The notes under the pieces: generated by a model
Told to the model about the DNA's origin: nothing
What the model saw: the letters and a program-made list of their open reading frames with translations, nothing else
The model's database searches: none
Translations under genes and position numbers: made by a program
Shown here: one piece after another, positions 1 to 13,800 of the stretch
Numbering within the stretch: the stretch's first letter is position 1
Layout of the letters: the number at the start of each line of letters is the position of its first letter
Origin: Macrophomina tecta
Taxonomy: Eukaryota; Ascomycota; Dothideomycetes; Botryosphaeriales; Botryosphaeriaceae
DNA length: 64,000 nt
Assembly (NCBI GenBank): GCA_024180945.1
Contig: JAKSGN010000003.1
Location: 3,286,001 to 3,350,000, forward strand
Reading direction: 5' to 3'

Positions 1-3000
1 GTCGATGAAATTTGCGGCGGCATGGCATTCATCCTGGGGGACTGTCGACAGGGCACCAAATCTCGCTCTTTCGGAGCTGCAGTCGTGGGATACCAATCGC
101 TCTGGCCGCTTCGGGTGGCATTGATGGTGGAGGGCATCAGAGACAAGCAGAGAGCGGCATTGATGGGCTGGATGCGATACATCGGACACGAGCTCGGGTT
201 ACAGCAAGCAGTGCTGTGAGGCGTAATGAGGCGTTGCGGCAGAAGCGGGGACCATCCTTCCCGATGCCAGGATTTGATCCTGCATGCCATGGTGGTTTTA
301 TTCTGCAAGAACCATCTTTATTACCTAACAAACCGTTGAGACTCGGACGGCAGTCAGTCTTCATGGCAGCATATCATGACCAAACAGCAGTCCAATCTCC
401 TCGAGCGTAAGTGCAGTGGTCTGGGATCCCAATTAGGGTATGTCCTGTGGGCGGGAAACTGCGGATGGCTCACCTCCGGCAGCAAGAAAGAAACGGCGAT
501 GCAACACGGCACCGTTAACGCCACAAACACGACCTAATACGTCCACCAAATCGTCGCAAACGCCATCGCGGCAGGATACGTGTACTCCAGCGCGGACCCG
601 AAAGAAGCCGATGTAGTTCAGCTTACACGTACCTGAGAGTTGGACCATGAGCGAGTCTGCAATGCACACCCCAAAACAAAGTGCCTTTTCGAGACAGCCG
701 TTAGATTTATTACCACGGACCGCCGATCTTGCTCAAGTCTCAAGTGATCGGCCCCGCCGGCCAGGAACGTTTCTTGGCTAGCTGCTTAGCACCTTCGTTG
801 TGCCTATTTCTCTGCCAATCCCACATTACGCGCATGCCCATCAGGAGACGGGCTTATCCGTAGAGTAAGATGGAGCCCGTGGAGCCTCTGATTACTGCAG
901 TGACACCGCCCAACTCCTACGGGCTGATTCATGTTACCGTAGCCCTTTCTACCGGAGGAACATCCCGTACCCCGGGGTTCTCTATTGTTCCTCCAAGTGC
1001 ACAAATACGAGCACGACCCTTCATCCACCTACGCTCCCTGTATGTACGGGCGCGGCGCGGCAATGACTCTCCTCTCAACCTTCGCCCACATCACTGACCA
1101 ATAAGGTATGTAGGATTTTCCCACCTGGCAGGAGATCTGCAGAGGCGTTGCACTTGCTGACAATAGCCTTACGAGCTCAGCCTCACGCCGCCACCATCTT
1201 GCGCCAACTCAACATTCCGCGGGGGAGACCAGGACGTGAGTCGGTGGCGTGGTCGGCGAGACCGAACATCCCCTTGCACTCAAGGAATAAATGCGACACG
1301 GCGCCCTGGGTCGCACAACAGTCATTCCTGGAAATTCAACCCCCCTGGTCAAACGACAACACCGGTAGCCTACTGATTGATCTCGCGCCTTTTACAGCAA
1401 TCATGTCGCGCGCGCGAACTGTGGTCGAAGGCTGAGAGCGGAGCGAGACTGACCGATACATTCCCTGTCGTTCTGGCGCAGATTGCGTTTTGGGTCGTCG
1501 ATGCATCCCCGTCGCGCTAAAGTGGGGATTTTGTCCACTTGGTAGGTCTCCACCATCGAGGCTCGATTACTTGATCTCTTGCGTCCTGCGGGTGCTCAGG
1601 AGCCGGAACAGAGCATATGCGGCTTCTGGGCCGCCGTGTGGGAAAAAGAAAACACGTGAAGCTGTGATGACACCGCATTCCCGGAAGCTCGGAGCACTCG
1701 CTGCTATTATCTTGATTGGCAATGTCGGCTCGCAGGTGTAGATTTATAGCAGCTGAACCATTATGCCGCCCTGAATCTCTTCTTACGCAAGCCCGTATGC
1801 TCAGGCGTTGCAGTCGCTCGAAAAGGTATATGCGCGAAGCACTTGCGGGGCTGAGGATCCATGCACCACGCCATAACTCATTTCTGTGAAGTAGGTCGAC
1901 GGCTTGAAGAGTGCTCGCACGTAGGATTCTCTGTTTTCTGTGGGACCATAACATCCATAAGTACGCGCATGTGATCCTGAGTCGCGTCACTCAACAAGTG
2001 ATGGTACATGATTGGTATTAAGATGTCATGCAGAAGCATCAGCGCAGAATAAATATTGTTCAAGAAAATTTGTTCACACACCTTTTTTTTAACGCATATC
2101 AGGCGCAGTGCACAGAGGAGATGCACGAGGTCGTAGCTACGCTCAGATCAAGGCGGAGCAGTCGATGATCTACGGAGGGATCTGCAACCCCAGGTTCCAG
2201 CCTACGAATCATGCGCCGTTGCCTGTCGGTGATTTCTTCCTGCAGTGTCGATTTTCGTGAAGTAACATGGGGCACTCCACATCCACGAAGGCAGCTGTTA
2301 ATCCTGCTCGGCGTATCTGGTGTGATATATCATACTAATAACAAAAGTACAAATGGGCAAGGTGATGCCCTCATGTAGCCCGGCAAATTCTCATGCGTCC
2401 TTAATATTGCTCTTCTTCTTGTGAACGACTTCCAGCTGGCGTGAACCGGATAGACCAGGCCGATAACAGGAGTAATAACCGGAAATTTCACCATGAAACA
2501 TAAAATTGAACTAAATATACTTCATATCAAAGGTGCCGTTCAAGTGATTAGCATTGCAATCCATATCTCGCACATCAGGCATTTGGCGGTCGATTTTTGG
2601 GCAGGACTTTGGATAAAAATCAGTGCCGTCGGAAAATTCGCAGCCGAGGCATTAGATAGAAACATATTGCAGATCATCTAAACACTAGGGTCTCTGTGGA
2701 CATGCAAGATGGACTATCTGTAAATTATTCTTCTCAGAGGTCTTCAAAGCCACACTAAATACCGCAAATACTCGGTAAATGTTAGGACAATAGGCCCTGG
2801 CATACCCTTAGGGTGCTTATACCGTGCGTCCCACGTGCTTATCACGTGCTACGCACGGGCCCCCAGTATATAACGCCACCAAGGGGTGAATCCTGCACTA
2901 CTAAGGATTCGCACCGGAGAATATACGACTCTTCCGAAGGCTCCCTGCTTATAACCAACCCATTTCGCTCACAGTAAAGCCTTTTTAAAAAAAAAGCATG

Positions 3001-4880
3001 TGACATTGGAACTTCTTGAAAGGCGGTCAACATGCGTGCTGCAGATAAAATTCTCAGAAGAACACGCGAGATGGAGTAGATGGTGGCCATAAAAAGGAGT
3101 TGCCTCTGGTTTATGGAGGCTTGAAGGTGCGTTGCTGCTAATCTAAGCAAAATCACAAGTGTGGCGAGCCGCAAGACTTTTCCATTCATTCACCAATGTC
3201 ACGCACTCGTCTCAATGCTCACTGAGCGCTTCAGAGTAGAATTGCCACAGATAAAGAGAACGTGTGTCATAGAAAGAAGTCATTGGACGCTCTATCCAAT
3301 AGACAGGACGAACAACGCTCCTACGCATACTGTGAGGCACGCGTCAATTTTGATGGGGAACGGGGGGCTCGCAAGGGATGCTCCTCCTCTCCTTTGGAAT
3401 ACAGCGCGACGTGCGCCCAAGAGAATGCAATATCATTTAGCCCCTTCGCAAAATCAACCATGCCACCTGGAAAACGAACCCGAGGGTGGTGATATAATGG
3501 CGAGAACGGTCAGACCTCCCGCGGAGCTTGGATGGCGCACCGCTCAGACTTTCGCCATCTGCTTACTAGGCCGTACATTCCCGGTTGTTTATTCTTTCAG
3601 GCTGTTGCATGTCCCTCGAAACTGCATTCCAAAGTTTACTCTACACGAAGACGGCCAATGGTCCGGGAGGCTGGCGCTGTCAGAAACATGGGAATCGCGA
3701 AGTGGGATGCGTGAATTGAGGTACCAACGTGGTGTCTGCATCCTGGAGCTAATTTTTCTCGCTCTTTTATGATGTAACAGGCCTGCGTTCAACGGCCTCG
3801 CTTTCAAAGAGAGGCAAAATACGTTGCATTATGCCCAATATCTCCTTGCCCGCACTGTTGCGTATTGGCGCATCGGAAACTCGCAATGGCTAGTTGAGTA
3901 GGGAGCAATAAAATTGGGGGATTGTGCTGTTGAAGACAGCGAAGCTCGACCTACTGGCAATCTGCACTGACAATTCTTGCTTGAGGCCCACGGGAAAAGC
4001 GCGTGAATATTATCTCCAAGAGCAAAGATTGTGCGACATGAACACTTGATAGGACGACGGGACTTGCCACGTGGTCTGGAGACACGGCTTGACTGTCTTG
4101 ACTTCTCTTGGCCTCCTTTGGCGACGTCATAGTCTGAGCACATTGGCGCCCAGTCCATTCACCATCGCCAGCTCAGAAGACGTCAGACAGGCGTGTCATT
4201 TATTAACGCCTGATCAGTTCTGGGGGAGCCAAAAGGTGCGCTAGCCAAAAAGAAAGGGAACGCGGTCGGGAGCGGGAAACACCCAAGTCTCGCCAAGCGC
4301 GACGCGTCTTGCTCCGCCCACAACAACGTTTGTTCTGCTCAGAACCTCCTCGGAGCTGCACCTCAACGGCTCTCATGGTCTGACCCGCAATGGTGCAAGG
4401 CACAGATTCCGCCAATCCCTCCCCTCAGAGCTTGATGAAGGCATGGATAAGCCACGTTCCTGGGCCCGCGAGGGAAACATTACAAGCGCTTCGCGGCCAG
4501 GGTCGAATCACAGGCCGGCAATGGCGTGGCAATGTTGGGGAAGGAATTATCTCCTTCGGCGTTCTATTGTAGTGGCGAATCCCTTGCCTTGCGGCAATCG
4601 AGGCGCGCGAAGAGCCTCGGCCAGAATGCTCCTGTTTTGCGCGCTCATTCTTTGCACGCTCATTTCGCCAATCCTCAGCTTCACATATCATCTAGAGCCT
4701 CCGAGGCAACCTCGTTGTCCCCACTGTCGCTCCGCTCAGTCCATCGTTCCGTGCTTTCGTTCGATCATTTCTCGTTGGTTTGGAAACCTGTGTCTTGAAG
4801 ACGATCGTGACGAAGTTCTGCGCCCCCGATTGACGACAGTCACGAAATCGTAAGTAATAGTTGTCTGTGGATAGATTGAC
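1..4880. other. Gene-poor region upstream of the giant gene
   Basis: I see no gene here that I can support. Open frames are short, overlap on both strands, mostly lack ATG starts and show no recognisable domain or splice pattern. The stretch around 420-680 has peptide-like composition on both strands, but two stops interrupt the plus reading and neither reading matches a family I know. The only structured element I found is an inverted repeat near 2822-2858. From about 4626 an open plus frame with a hydrophobic N-terminus runs to 4853 and can be spliced in phase to the giant gene (see that entry). Part of the region is presumably the giant gene's promoter and 5' leader. Confidence 0.5.
2822..2858. 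repeat. Imperfect 16-bp inverted repeat with two CACGTG cores
   Basis: Two 16-base arms (2822-2837 and 2843-2858) are reverse complements except at two positions and are separated by a 5-base loop, CTTAT. Each arm contains the palindrome CACGTG, the core bound by bHLH-type regulators. A TATA-like string, TATATAA, follows at about 2868. No downstream gene is evident, so a regulatory role is inference only. Confidence 0.4.
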
Positions 4881-7800
4881 ATGTTTTTGCGCAGCCTCGG
4901 GCTGGTGGCGGCCCTCTTGCTACCACCGGCCGCCGGCGGTATCTTGGGGCGTCGCCAGATTGTCCGCGTCCACGATCCCGACTGCGTGGTCGAGATCGAT
5001 GTTGGCGCCACTGTGTTTGAACAGCCGGTAGCTGTCAAGACCTCCATCACCCGCCCGACGACCATCACCGTGGGCCCAGGCGCCACAATCACGGTCGAAA
5101 GAGCCCCAACCTACCTCGATACGCTCGTTACGGTTACAACCACTTTGACAAATACCCGCACCCACACCTACACCATCAACACTTATGGGTCCGGCATAAC
5201 GTCGACTACCACTCGGGTCACCCAGCCCGGATATCCCTCTTCAACTGTATATTCTTCCGCCTCTGTAACTCTCACTAGCACATACTTTAGTGCATCCTAC
5301 AGTCTTCCTTCGCAAACGCCTAGCCTTGGCTACTCGTCTGGGTCTTCCGAGAGCGTGGTAAGTGCACATTCACTATGGCGGGAAAACCGCAAAAGAACGG
5401 CTTCAAGCGTAGAATATCAGTGGAAATTTGACCCCTCTCCCCGCATAACTCCTTATGGGCGGATGATTGAAGCTACGTGCTGTTCTTCTGCCCACCGTAG
5501 TCTCTTCCGCATCGGATTGTAGTGGAATGAGCGCTGACGGAAACTCAGTCTTCCGGTTATGGAGGCTCGTCCGCTAGTGTTTCCTCCGGAACCGAGCCCT
5601 CTGTATATCCCAGCTCGCAGCCTGAGTCTGGCAGTTCCTCCACTGCCAGCGGCTACGCCTCTGTTCCATATGAAAGCGTCAGCTACCAATCATCTTTCGG
5701 AACCTTCTCGGCAAGCGCTGAGTATGGCTCAAGCTCAGCGTTCTTTGGAAGCTCATCGCCCGGTGAATCTGGCTACCTGCCTCCGACGGGAGTTGTCACG
5801 TTGCCGTATTTGGGCCCCTCCCCGACCTCATTGACAGTCACTTCCGGCACAAATTCACGTCCTGTAGTCCTCACGCCAGCGACTGTTGCCACTTTCACAG
5901 GACCTACCGGTCGTGACACATTCACGGCCGGGTACGATGGTTCTACCACAACCAGCCTTGTGATATTGCCTACGGGTACTAATACCGAGGCCACCATCGT
6001 CTTGGAAACGCCGAACCGTAGCTTATCGCCCACCGACATCTTGACGTTGACGTATTTCGGTCCTTCACCCACCACAGTTGTGGCAACTGTTGGCTCCAGC
6101 ACCCGTACGCTGTACCTGGTTCCTGCCACGGATGCAAACACGTATATTGCCACTGCAACGGTTACAATCTCTGCTGGCTATGATCAGCCGACGCCTACCA
6201 CCCTCACTGTTAGACCCACTTCTGGCGTCGGAACTGTGATTGTTGAAACTCCAACGCAGACCTCGGGTCCATCGTACACCAGCTCCCTGGGCTACAGCTC
6301 ATCACTTGCGTTCAGCAGTATCACCAGTCGATCTGTTATTGGCCTGTCGGACCCTACTTCCATTTTCGTGGCAGGCGAGAGCGAGCAGCAATCTCTCAAC
6401 CTTGTTCCTGCCACTGTATCCAGCTATCCTGGTCCCTACGCAACCTTTGCTGTGACAGCTGGTTATCCCGGCGCTTCCCCCACGACCTTGCTCATTCTGC
6501 CTTCTGGGACTGAGCCAGCCACTCCGCTCATACTTACTCCCACCGGCTATGCTGCTACAAGCTCTGGGATTACCTCCCGTTCTGCGATCGGTTTACCGGA
6601 ACCCACCTCCATTTTGGTGACTAGCGGTAATCAGCAGCAATCTCTCAACCTTGTGCCTGCTACGGTTACGTACTATCCCGGTTCCGTCGGAACTGCTGCA
6701 GTTACGGCTGGGTATCCTGGCTACTCACCAACAACATTACTCATTCTGCCTTCTGGGACTGAGCCAGCGACGCCGCTCATACTTACTCCCACAGGTTATG
6801 CTGCTACAAGCTCTGGGATTACCTCTCGCTCTGTGATCGGTTTACCGGAGCCCACCTCTCTTTTAGTGATTAGCGGTAGTCAGCAGCAATCTCTCAACCT
6901 TGTGCCTGCTACGGTTACGTACTATTCCGGTCCCGTCGGAACTGCTGCGGTCACGGCTGGGTATCCTGGCTATTCACTGACAACATTGCTTATCTTGCCA
7001 ACCGGGACTGAGCCGGCAACTCCACTTGTACTTACACCTACCGGATACGCTACTACGAGCCTCGAAATCACATCCCGCTCTGTAATTGGTCTACCCGCAC
7101 CTACCTCGCTTCTAGTGACTGCAGGAAGTCTTCAGCAATCTCTTAATCTTCTCCCGGCGACGGCATCGAGTTTTACAGGTGCTATAGCGACATTTGCTGT
7201 GACAGGAGGATATCCCGGGCCAACACCTACTACACTTGTCATCCTTCCGATCGGCACTGAGCCGGCTACTCCTCTCGTTCTTACGCCAACAGGCTATGCA
7301 ACCACAAACACTGGAACGACTCGCTCCGTGATCGGGCTACCAGCCCCGACGTCATTTTTAGCGACGGCTGGCAGTCTACAACTGTCCCTCGATCTTGTTC
7401 CCGCTACAGCCGCCAGTTTCACCGGCCCTCTTGCAACGTTTGCTCTGACCGCTGGCTACCCAGGCCTCTCACCTACTACCCTCGTGATACTTCCATCTGG
7501 GACAGAACCAGGTACCCCTCTGGTCCTGATCCCCACTAGCTATGCTACCACCTCGGGTCTCTTTAGCTTTGCATCACCCGGTGGCGCCACTGTGACATAT
7601 CCGTACATTACAGGAACTATTGTGACTACCATCACACTGCCTGTAAATGGAGTCCCGTCTGCTTTTGTCTTGACGCCAACCCAGATATCTTTCACCGGCA
7701 GCTTGGCAACCAGCAGCTACACCATTGGTTACGACGGCCCGACGACGACGACGCTCACAATCCTCAACCCCGGCCCGTCGCAGGAGGGTATCGTTGTGGT

Positions 7801-10800
7801 GGAGACTCCAACTGGCTCGCAGCTCTCTTCCACTTCCCCCGGCTACGGAAGCTCTTACGCACCCTCGAGCTCTGCCATATCATATTCCGGCATGACATGG
7901 TCTGCCGCTCTCAGCACTTTGCCATATGTCGGCGGTGAAACCACCACAACTGTGACCGGAACAATCAGCGGTACGCTGACGACGTTTGTTATCACACCTG
8001 TCACCCCTCCTGCTACCACATATACCGGAGCGTTTGACCCTTATACCTCAATTGTTGCTGGCTACCCTGGAATTACGACCACCACATTGACCATTCTCCC
8101 TACGAACCCGACTGGATTAGCCACTCTTCTTGTGGAGACTCCAACCGACCTCAGCATGTCGTCCACAGGCTCCGCTTCGTCCGGCAGTGAGAATCTCTCG
8201 GCTTCAATAACAGCCCCACCCTCGTCCTCCACCGCGGTTTTGACGGATGTCGTGACCCAATACTATATCGGAGGAACGACAACAGCGACTCTCTATCCAC
8301 TCATCGGTAGAGCACCGAGGGCCCTGTATATTATACCCCTCCCTTATCCCTCTTTGACGACGTTCGGTGTTGTTCCAATAACCTTGACCGCAAACTACGC
8401 CGGAAGCGCGCCTCAGACAGTCACGCTTGCCCCTCTTACCCCCGGAGGGCTCGGGACCTTGTTGATAGAGCAGCCTTACTTGTCATCAGCAGGATTGACG
8501 ACTGGCGTGCTGACTCGCCCTTATGTTGGAGCAACCGGAACACAAGTGATCACTCCTGGTATCAGTGGAGTCCCAGGCAGCGCAGCAATTACTCTCACTC
8601 CCGCAACCACCGCTTTTGCTGGCCCCGTCAACCCTTCGATCACAATTACTGCTGGTTGGCCTTCGGATAGTGTTGGGACAGTGACATTGCTCCCAACTGA
8701 TTACGACACGACGGGGACAATTGCGATTTTGACTCCTATATACTCGCCTCCTGTCTCTGTAACAGCTTCGATTGGTGCAGGCCTTCCTTACATTGGAGGA
8801 ACTTCCACTCTCACCATCTCTCCTACAATCAGTGGTCTTCCAGTTGGCGCCGGGTTTACACTTTACCCTGTTTCCACCTATTTCACTGGTCCTGTTGGCC
8901 CAATTACGTGGACGATACCCGCAATCACTCCTCTGCAAAGTCCTCAGACCTATACGATTCTTCCGCAAGGTTCCGACTCTTACGGAACAGTTGTAATTGA
9001 GACTGCATTGGCTTCTAGTGCAACAAATGCTCCCAGTGCCACCAGCGTCGGCCCTGTTACCAAGCCTTACCTTGGCGGTACCTCACCGACCATTATTACG
9101 CCTATCATCAATGGTGTGCCATCCACATTGCTGCTGAGCCCCACGACGGGCTTCTTCAGTGGACCCTATGCTTCAGGTGCCCTCACTGTCGGTTATCCGG
9201 GTTATGGCACATCCACAATCACCATACTCCCTGCAGGAACAGATGTCCCTGGGACCTTGGTGGTGGAGGTTCCAACCGGCAGTGCCCCTGCAGAGAGTTC
9301 TCCATCGGCGATGACCACGGGTTTGAGGACTCAAGGCTACCTGGGCGGAAATACCCTGGAGACGATCACCCCCATCCTCAACGGATCGCCCATGCCAGTC
9401 TTCATTACGCCTACGCAAGCTACTTACAATGGTCCTTATGTTACATACACCCTTACGGTTGGCTACGGAGGTTCTACAACCAACACCATTACGCTGCTCC
9501 CAACTGGTTCGGAATCTGCAGGTACGGTAGTGGTGGAAACTCCAACCGCTTCTTTCGGCAGCTCGCCTGGTATCACGGCTACTGGCGCACCCACTGCAGT
9601 TGCCGGTTTCACTGTGCCATACTTGAGTGGATCTTCTACTGTTGAGGTGCCTGCCACCATCAGCGGAGTGCCAATTGTTCTCACCCTTACTCCAGCTACG
9701 CAGGATGCATTCACCGGTCCGATCGACCCAAGCACGACCTTCACTGTGGGCTACAGCGGTACCGTTACCACAACCCTTACTATCCTACCCACTGGGTCTT
9801 CTGGGACAGGTATTCTCGTGGTTGAGACGCCACTCAGTTCTCCCACCAGCTCTGCTTCACTTTCATTGCCTACTGGCGGCGTTGTTCCTTATGTCACTGG
9901 TACGGGTGTTCTCACGCTCTCAACAACTATTGCGGGCATTCCTGTTACATATACCTTGACGCCCGCGACTATTTCATCCTTCGGTGGTGCCATTGATCCC
10001 AGCACAACTTTCACGATCCCTGGATGGACGGGTGCACCTACCACCTTTACGATTCTGCCCACGGCTTCTGGCGTCTATGGAACCCAGGTCATCGCTTCTC
10101 CAGGTTCCCTACCCAGCACTTCATCTCCCATTGCGTCAGCATCAGAAAGCTTTACGACTGTCACCATTCCCTACGGTGGGTCCGTCATTTCCACATTCAC
10201 CGTATTGCCTTCGGGCACGAACATCGGGACCGTCATCGTTGAACTGCCGTCAGGTCTCCTACCGTCCTCATCCGGATCGGCTGCCTCCACAAGTCCTGGG
10301 CCTGGCGGCATTACGCGCCCGTACTACGGAGGCACAGCAGTCCAGACAATCGCTCCTTTAGTCACAGGTGTGGGCTTGCCCGCATTCGTGATCACTCCCA
10401 CGGATGCGCCGTACACGGGTTCCCTCGACCCCAGCATCACTCTTACTATTGGATATGACGGCTCCACCCCGACATCATTCACGCTATATCCTCTTGTCAC
10501 CGGTGGCCTCGCAACATTGTTGGTGGCCACTCCATCGAACGCTGGATTCCTTTCCTCATTCTCCTTGACTACGGCTTCTCATTCTCTGTTGCCGCTGCCT
10601 TCAGCTTCGGCAGGCCCCATAAGGTCATATATCGGCGATACCACGACTGGAGTGATCACGGCTACTGATGTCGGTGGTATTCCGTTTACTCTGTCGTTGA
10701 CGCCTGCGACAATCACTGCCTACACTGGTCTAGTGGATCCATCTACATACCTGGCTACTTGGACTGGGCCGATCTCAAGGACTATAACTGTACTTCCGCT

Positions 10801-13800
10801 GCCTTCGCAGGATCTTGCCACCGTGATTATCGAAGTTCCAGCTTCGGTTACATCTCCTGGCAGCTACTTCACTACGGTTGCGTCATCTTCTTATCTGCCA
10901 TCTGCTTCCGCCGTCATTGGTGGCCGTCCCTACTTGGGCGACGTATCAACTCAAACTGTGGCGGTGTCCGTTGGAAACGTCCCGATCACGACTCTAATCT
11001 TGACTCCTGCCACCGCGGCCTTGACGAACGCTGTCAATCCGAGCGTGACTTATACTGTCCCGTGGTCCGGTACCAGTACCAAGACTTTGACTGTGTTCCC
11101 CGGTCCCGGCGAGGATTACGCAACTTACGTTTTGCAAACTCCGGCACTCACCTCTGGCCCCGCGATTTCTGGACTTCCTTCAGGCAGACCTTATGCCGGT
11201 GACACAACCATTCTTAGCATTAGTGCTACGCTCGGTCTTACCGGGTTGCCCACTGATCTGCTCCTCGTACCAGCTACTGCCACTCCAACCTTCCCGATCG
11301 ACCCCTACAACACATTCGTCGCGCCTTACACTGGAGCCAGTGTGCGCACTTTGACGTTGTTCCCGACAGGAAGCGAGACCGCAGGAACGTACCTAGTGCA
11401 ATACCCTGCATCAGCGACTGGCTCGTCCTTGGCACAATCTACAAGTTCCATTAGCCTACCAACTGTTGGCCGCCCGTACTATGGTGATACTACAACGGGA
11501 ACAGTCACAGCTTCCACAAGCCTTGGTGCTATTCCCACTGGTATTTTCCTGACACCGACAGATGCACCATTCCCTGGCCTCCTGGATCCTGCTGTCACGT
11601 ATACTGCACCTTGGTCTGGTTCTTCTACTTTGTCTCTGACCCTGTATCCAACTTCAGGCGCTATCTATGGCACATTGTTGCTTGAGGTTCCCCAAATCAC
11701 GGGTTCGAGCTCTCTCGGTACCTCGATTGCCAGCGGTAGACCATACTACGGTGACAGCACGGCTGCCACGATCCCGGCCGCCTCGACCGGCCTTCTTGCC
11801 GTTCCAACCAGTCTGTACATCATACCAACCACATTTTTCACCGGCCCGATCGATCCCACAATTACCTTCACGGCTCCTTGGGATGGATACTCGACTAAGA
11901 CTTACACCCTCTATCCGACAGGTAGCGACATCTCAGGGACACTTTTGCTGGAGACTCCTGCGAACCTGGTATCGACGGGTCTGCCTACAAGTTTGGCCTC
12001 CATTACTGCAGCACCACCATTGGCGTCGGGCATTCCTCGCAGGCTCTATGCGGGTGACTCAACTACAGGCTTGATTACCGTGCAGCCCGATGGCACCGGT
12101 CTTCCAACCACGTACGACCTTGTTCCGTATACGGGTGCTTCCTCCTTCACTGGACCGTACGATCCGCTAGTGACCCTGACAGCGGCGTATGAAGGCACGA
12201 CAAGCAAGCTTATAACCTTCCTTCCTGAATCATCGGGTGGCTTTGGTACTCTCGTTCTTGAGGTCCCTCGGACTGCCCTTGCTGCTCCAACGTCGTCGCC
12301 CTTTGCATCCTCGCTTGGCGGTCCTCGCTCTTATGTCGGTGATACCACTTCTGGCATCATCACGGCTTCGGCTCCGGTCCTTACTGCTCCAACAGTCCTC
12401 ACACTCGCACCTGCCAGTGCAGCGTCTTCCTTTGCGATCGACCCGGTAACCACCTTGACCGCTGGCTACCCTATCGAAGCGCCCAATGACTATGCTGGTA
12501 CCCGTACCCTGACCTTGTTTCCTAGCGGAACACTCACCTACGGCACGATCCTGCTGGAAACCCCGATCTTGACCTCGTCGGGCTTGCCAACATCGGGTGT
12601 TTTCGGTGGAAGGCCGTACTGGGGTGATACTACTGCTGGCACAATCACTGCAACCGCTTCACTGCTCAACGCCCCGCTTGTCTTGACAATCACCCCGGCC
12701 ACTGCTACCACCTCCTTCGCCGTCGATCCCGTGACTACCTTGACAGTCGGTTATGCAGGTGAAACCGTAAAGGTCTTGACACTACTTCCGAGTGGCACTT
12801 TCAGCCTCGCGACGATTTTGCTGGAAACACCCACTGCAGACACTGCCCCTGGCCTGCCCACCTCCTCCGCTGGTCCTTTGAGTGGAAGACCATACATCGG
12901 TGACACGACTGAGGGTACTATCATTGCAACCGCTTCTCTCCTGAGTGCGCCGCTTGTTATCTCGATTACGCCGGCGACTGCGACACCTTCCTTCTTGGTA
13001 GACCCTGTAACAACACTCACTATTGACTACCCAGGCCCAACTACCCGTAGCATTACACTCTTGCCTAGTGGAACCCTTCCATACGGGACCGTTATAGTTG
13101 AGACGCCTTCCACTGCTCTCGGCGGAAGACCGTATATTGGAGACATAACTACCGGTACTATTACTGCAACTGCTCCTCTTCTAACTACACCGCTTGTTAT
13201 TTCGATTACACCGGCGACTGCGATACCTTCTTTCTTGGTAGACCTTCTAACCACCCTTACTATTGGCTATCCAGGCCCAACTACCCGCAGTATCACACTC
13301 TTGCCTAGTGGAACCCTCTCCTATGGGACCATTGTCGTTGAGACGCCGTCCTATATCTCTTCGTATAGTGGGTTAGTATCCACCACTGCCCCTGGCGCAA
13401 GGCCGTATATTGGAGATGTAACTGTGGATACTATTACTGCAACCGCCTCTCTTCTAAGCGCACCGCTTGTCTTGACTATCACGCCAGCAACTGCCACTCC
13501 CTCTTTTTCGGTGGATCCCTTAACAACCCTTACCGCTGGGTACTCGGGAGCAAGCACCCGTAGCGTCACACTATTGCCAAGTGGAACGCTAAGTTATGGA
13601 ACTATTGTCGTGGAGACGCCGTTTTCCACCTCTTCTTATAGTGGGCTGGCTTCCATCACTGCCCTTGGCGCAAGGCCGTACATTGGGGATACAACCGTTG
13701 ACACTATTACTGCAACCGCCTCTCTTCTAAGCGCGCCGCTTGTCTTGACTATCACGCCAGCAACTGCCGCTCCCTCGTTTTCGGTGGACCCCTTAATAAC

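Noticed and set aside
433..669. Peptide-like minus frame, with a plausible plus reading containing NATNTT and AAGYVYSSADP
   Set aside because: The plus reading has two stops and no start I could justify; the minus reading has no family match. Possibly a remnant, but unsupported.
3161..3772. A 203-codon plus-strand frame in the gene-poor region
   Set aside because: It begins at a non-ATG codon, has random-like composition, no domain and no nearby splice or promoter support.
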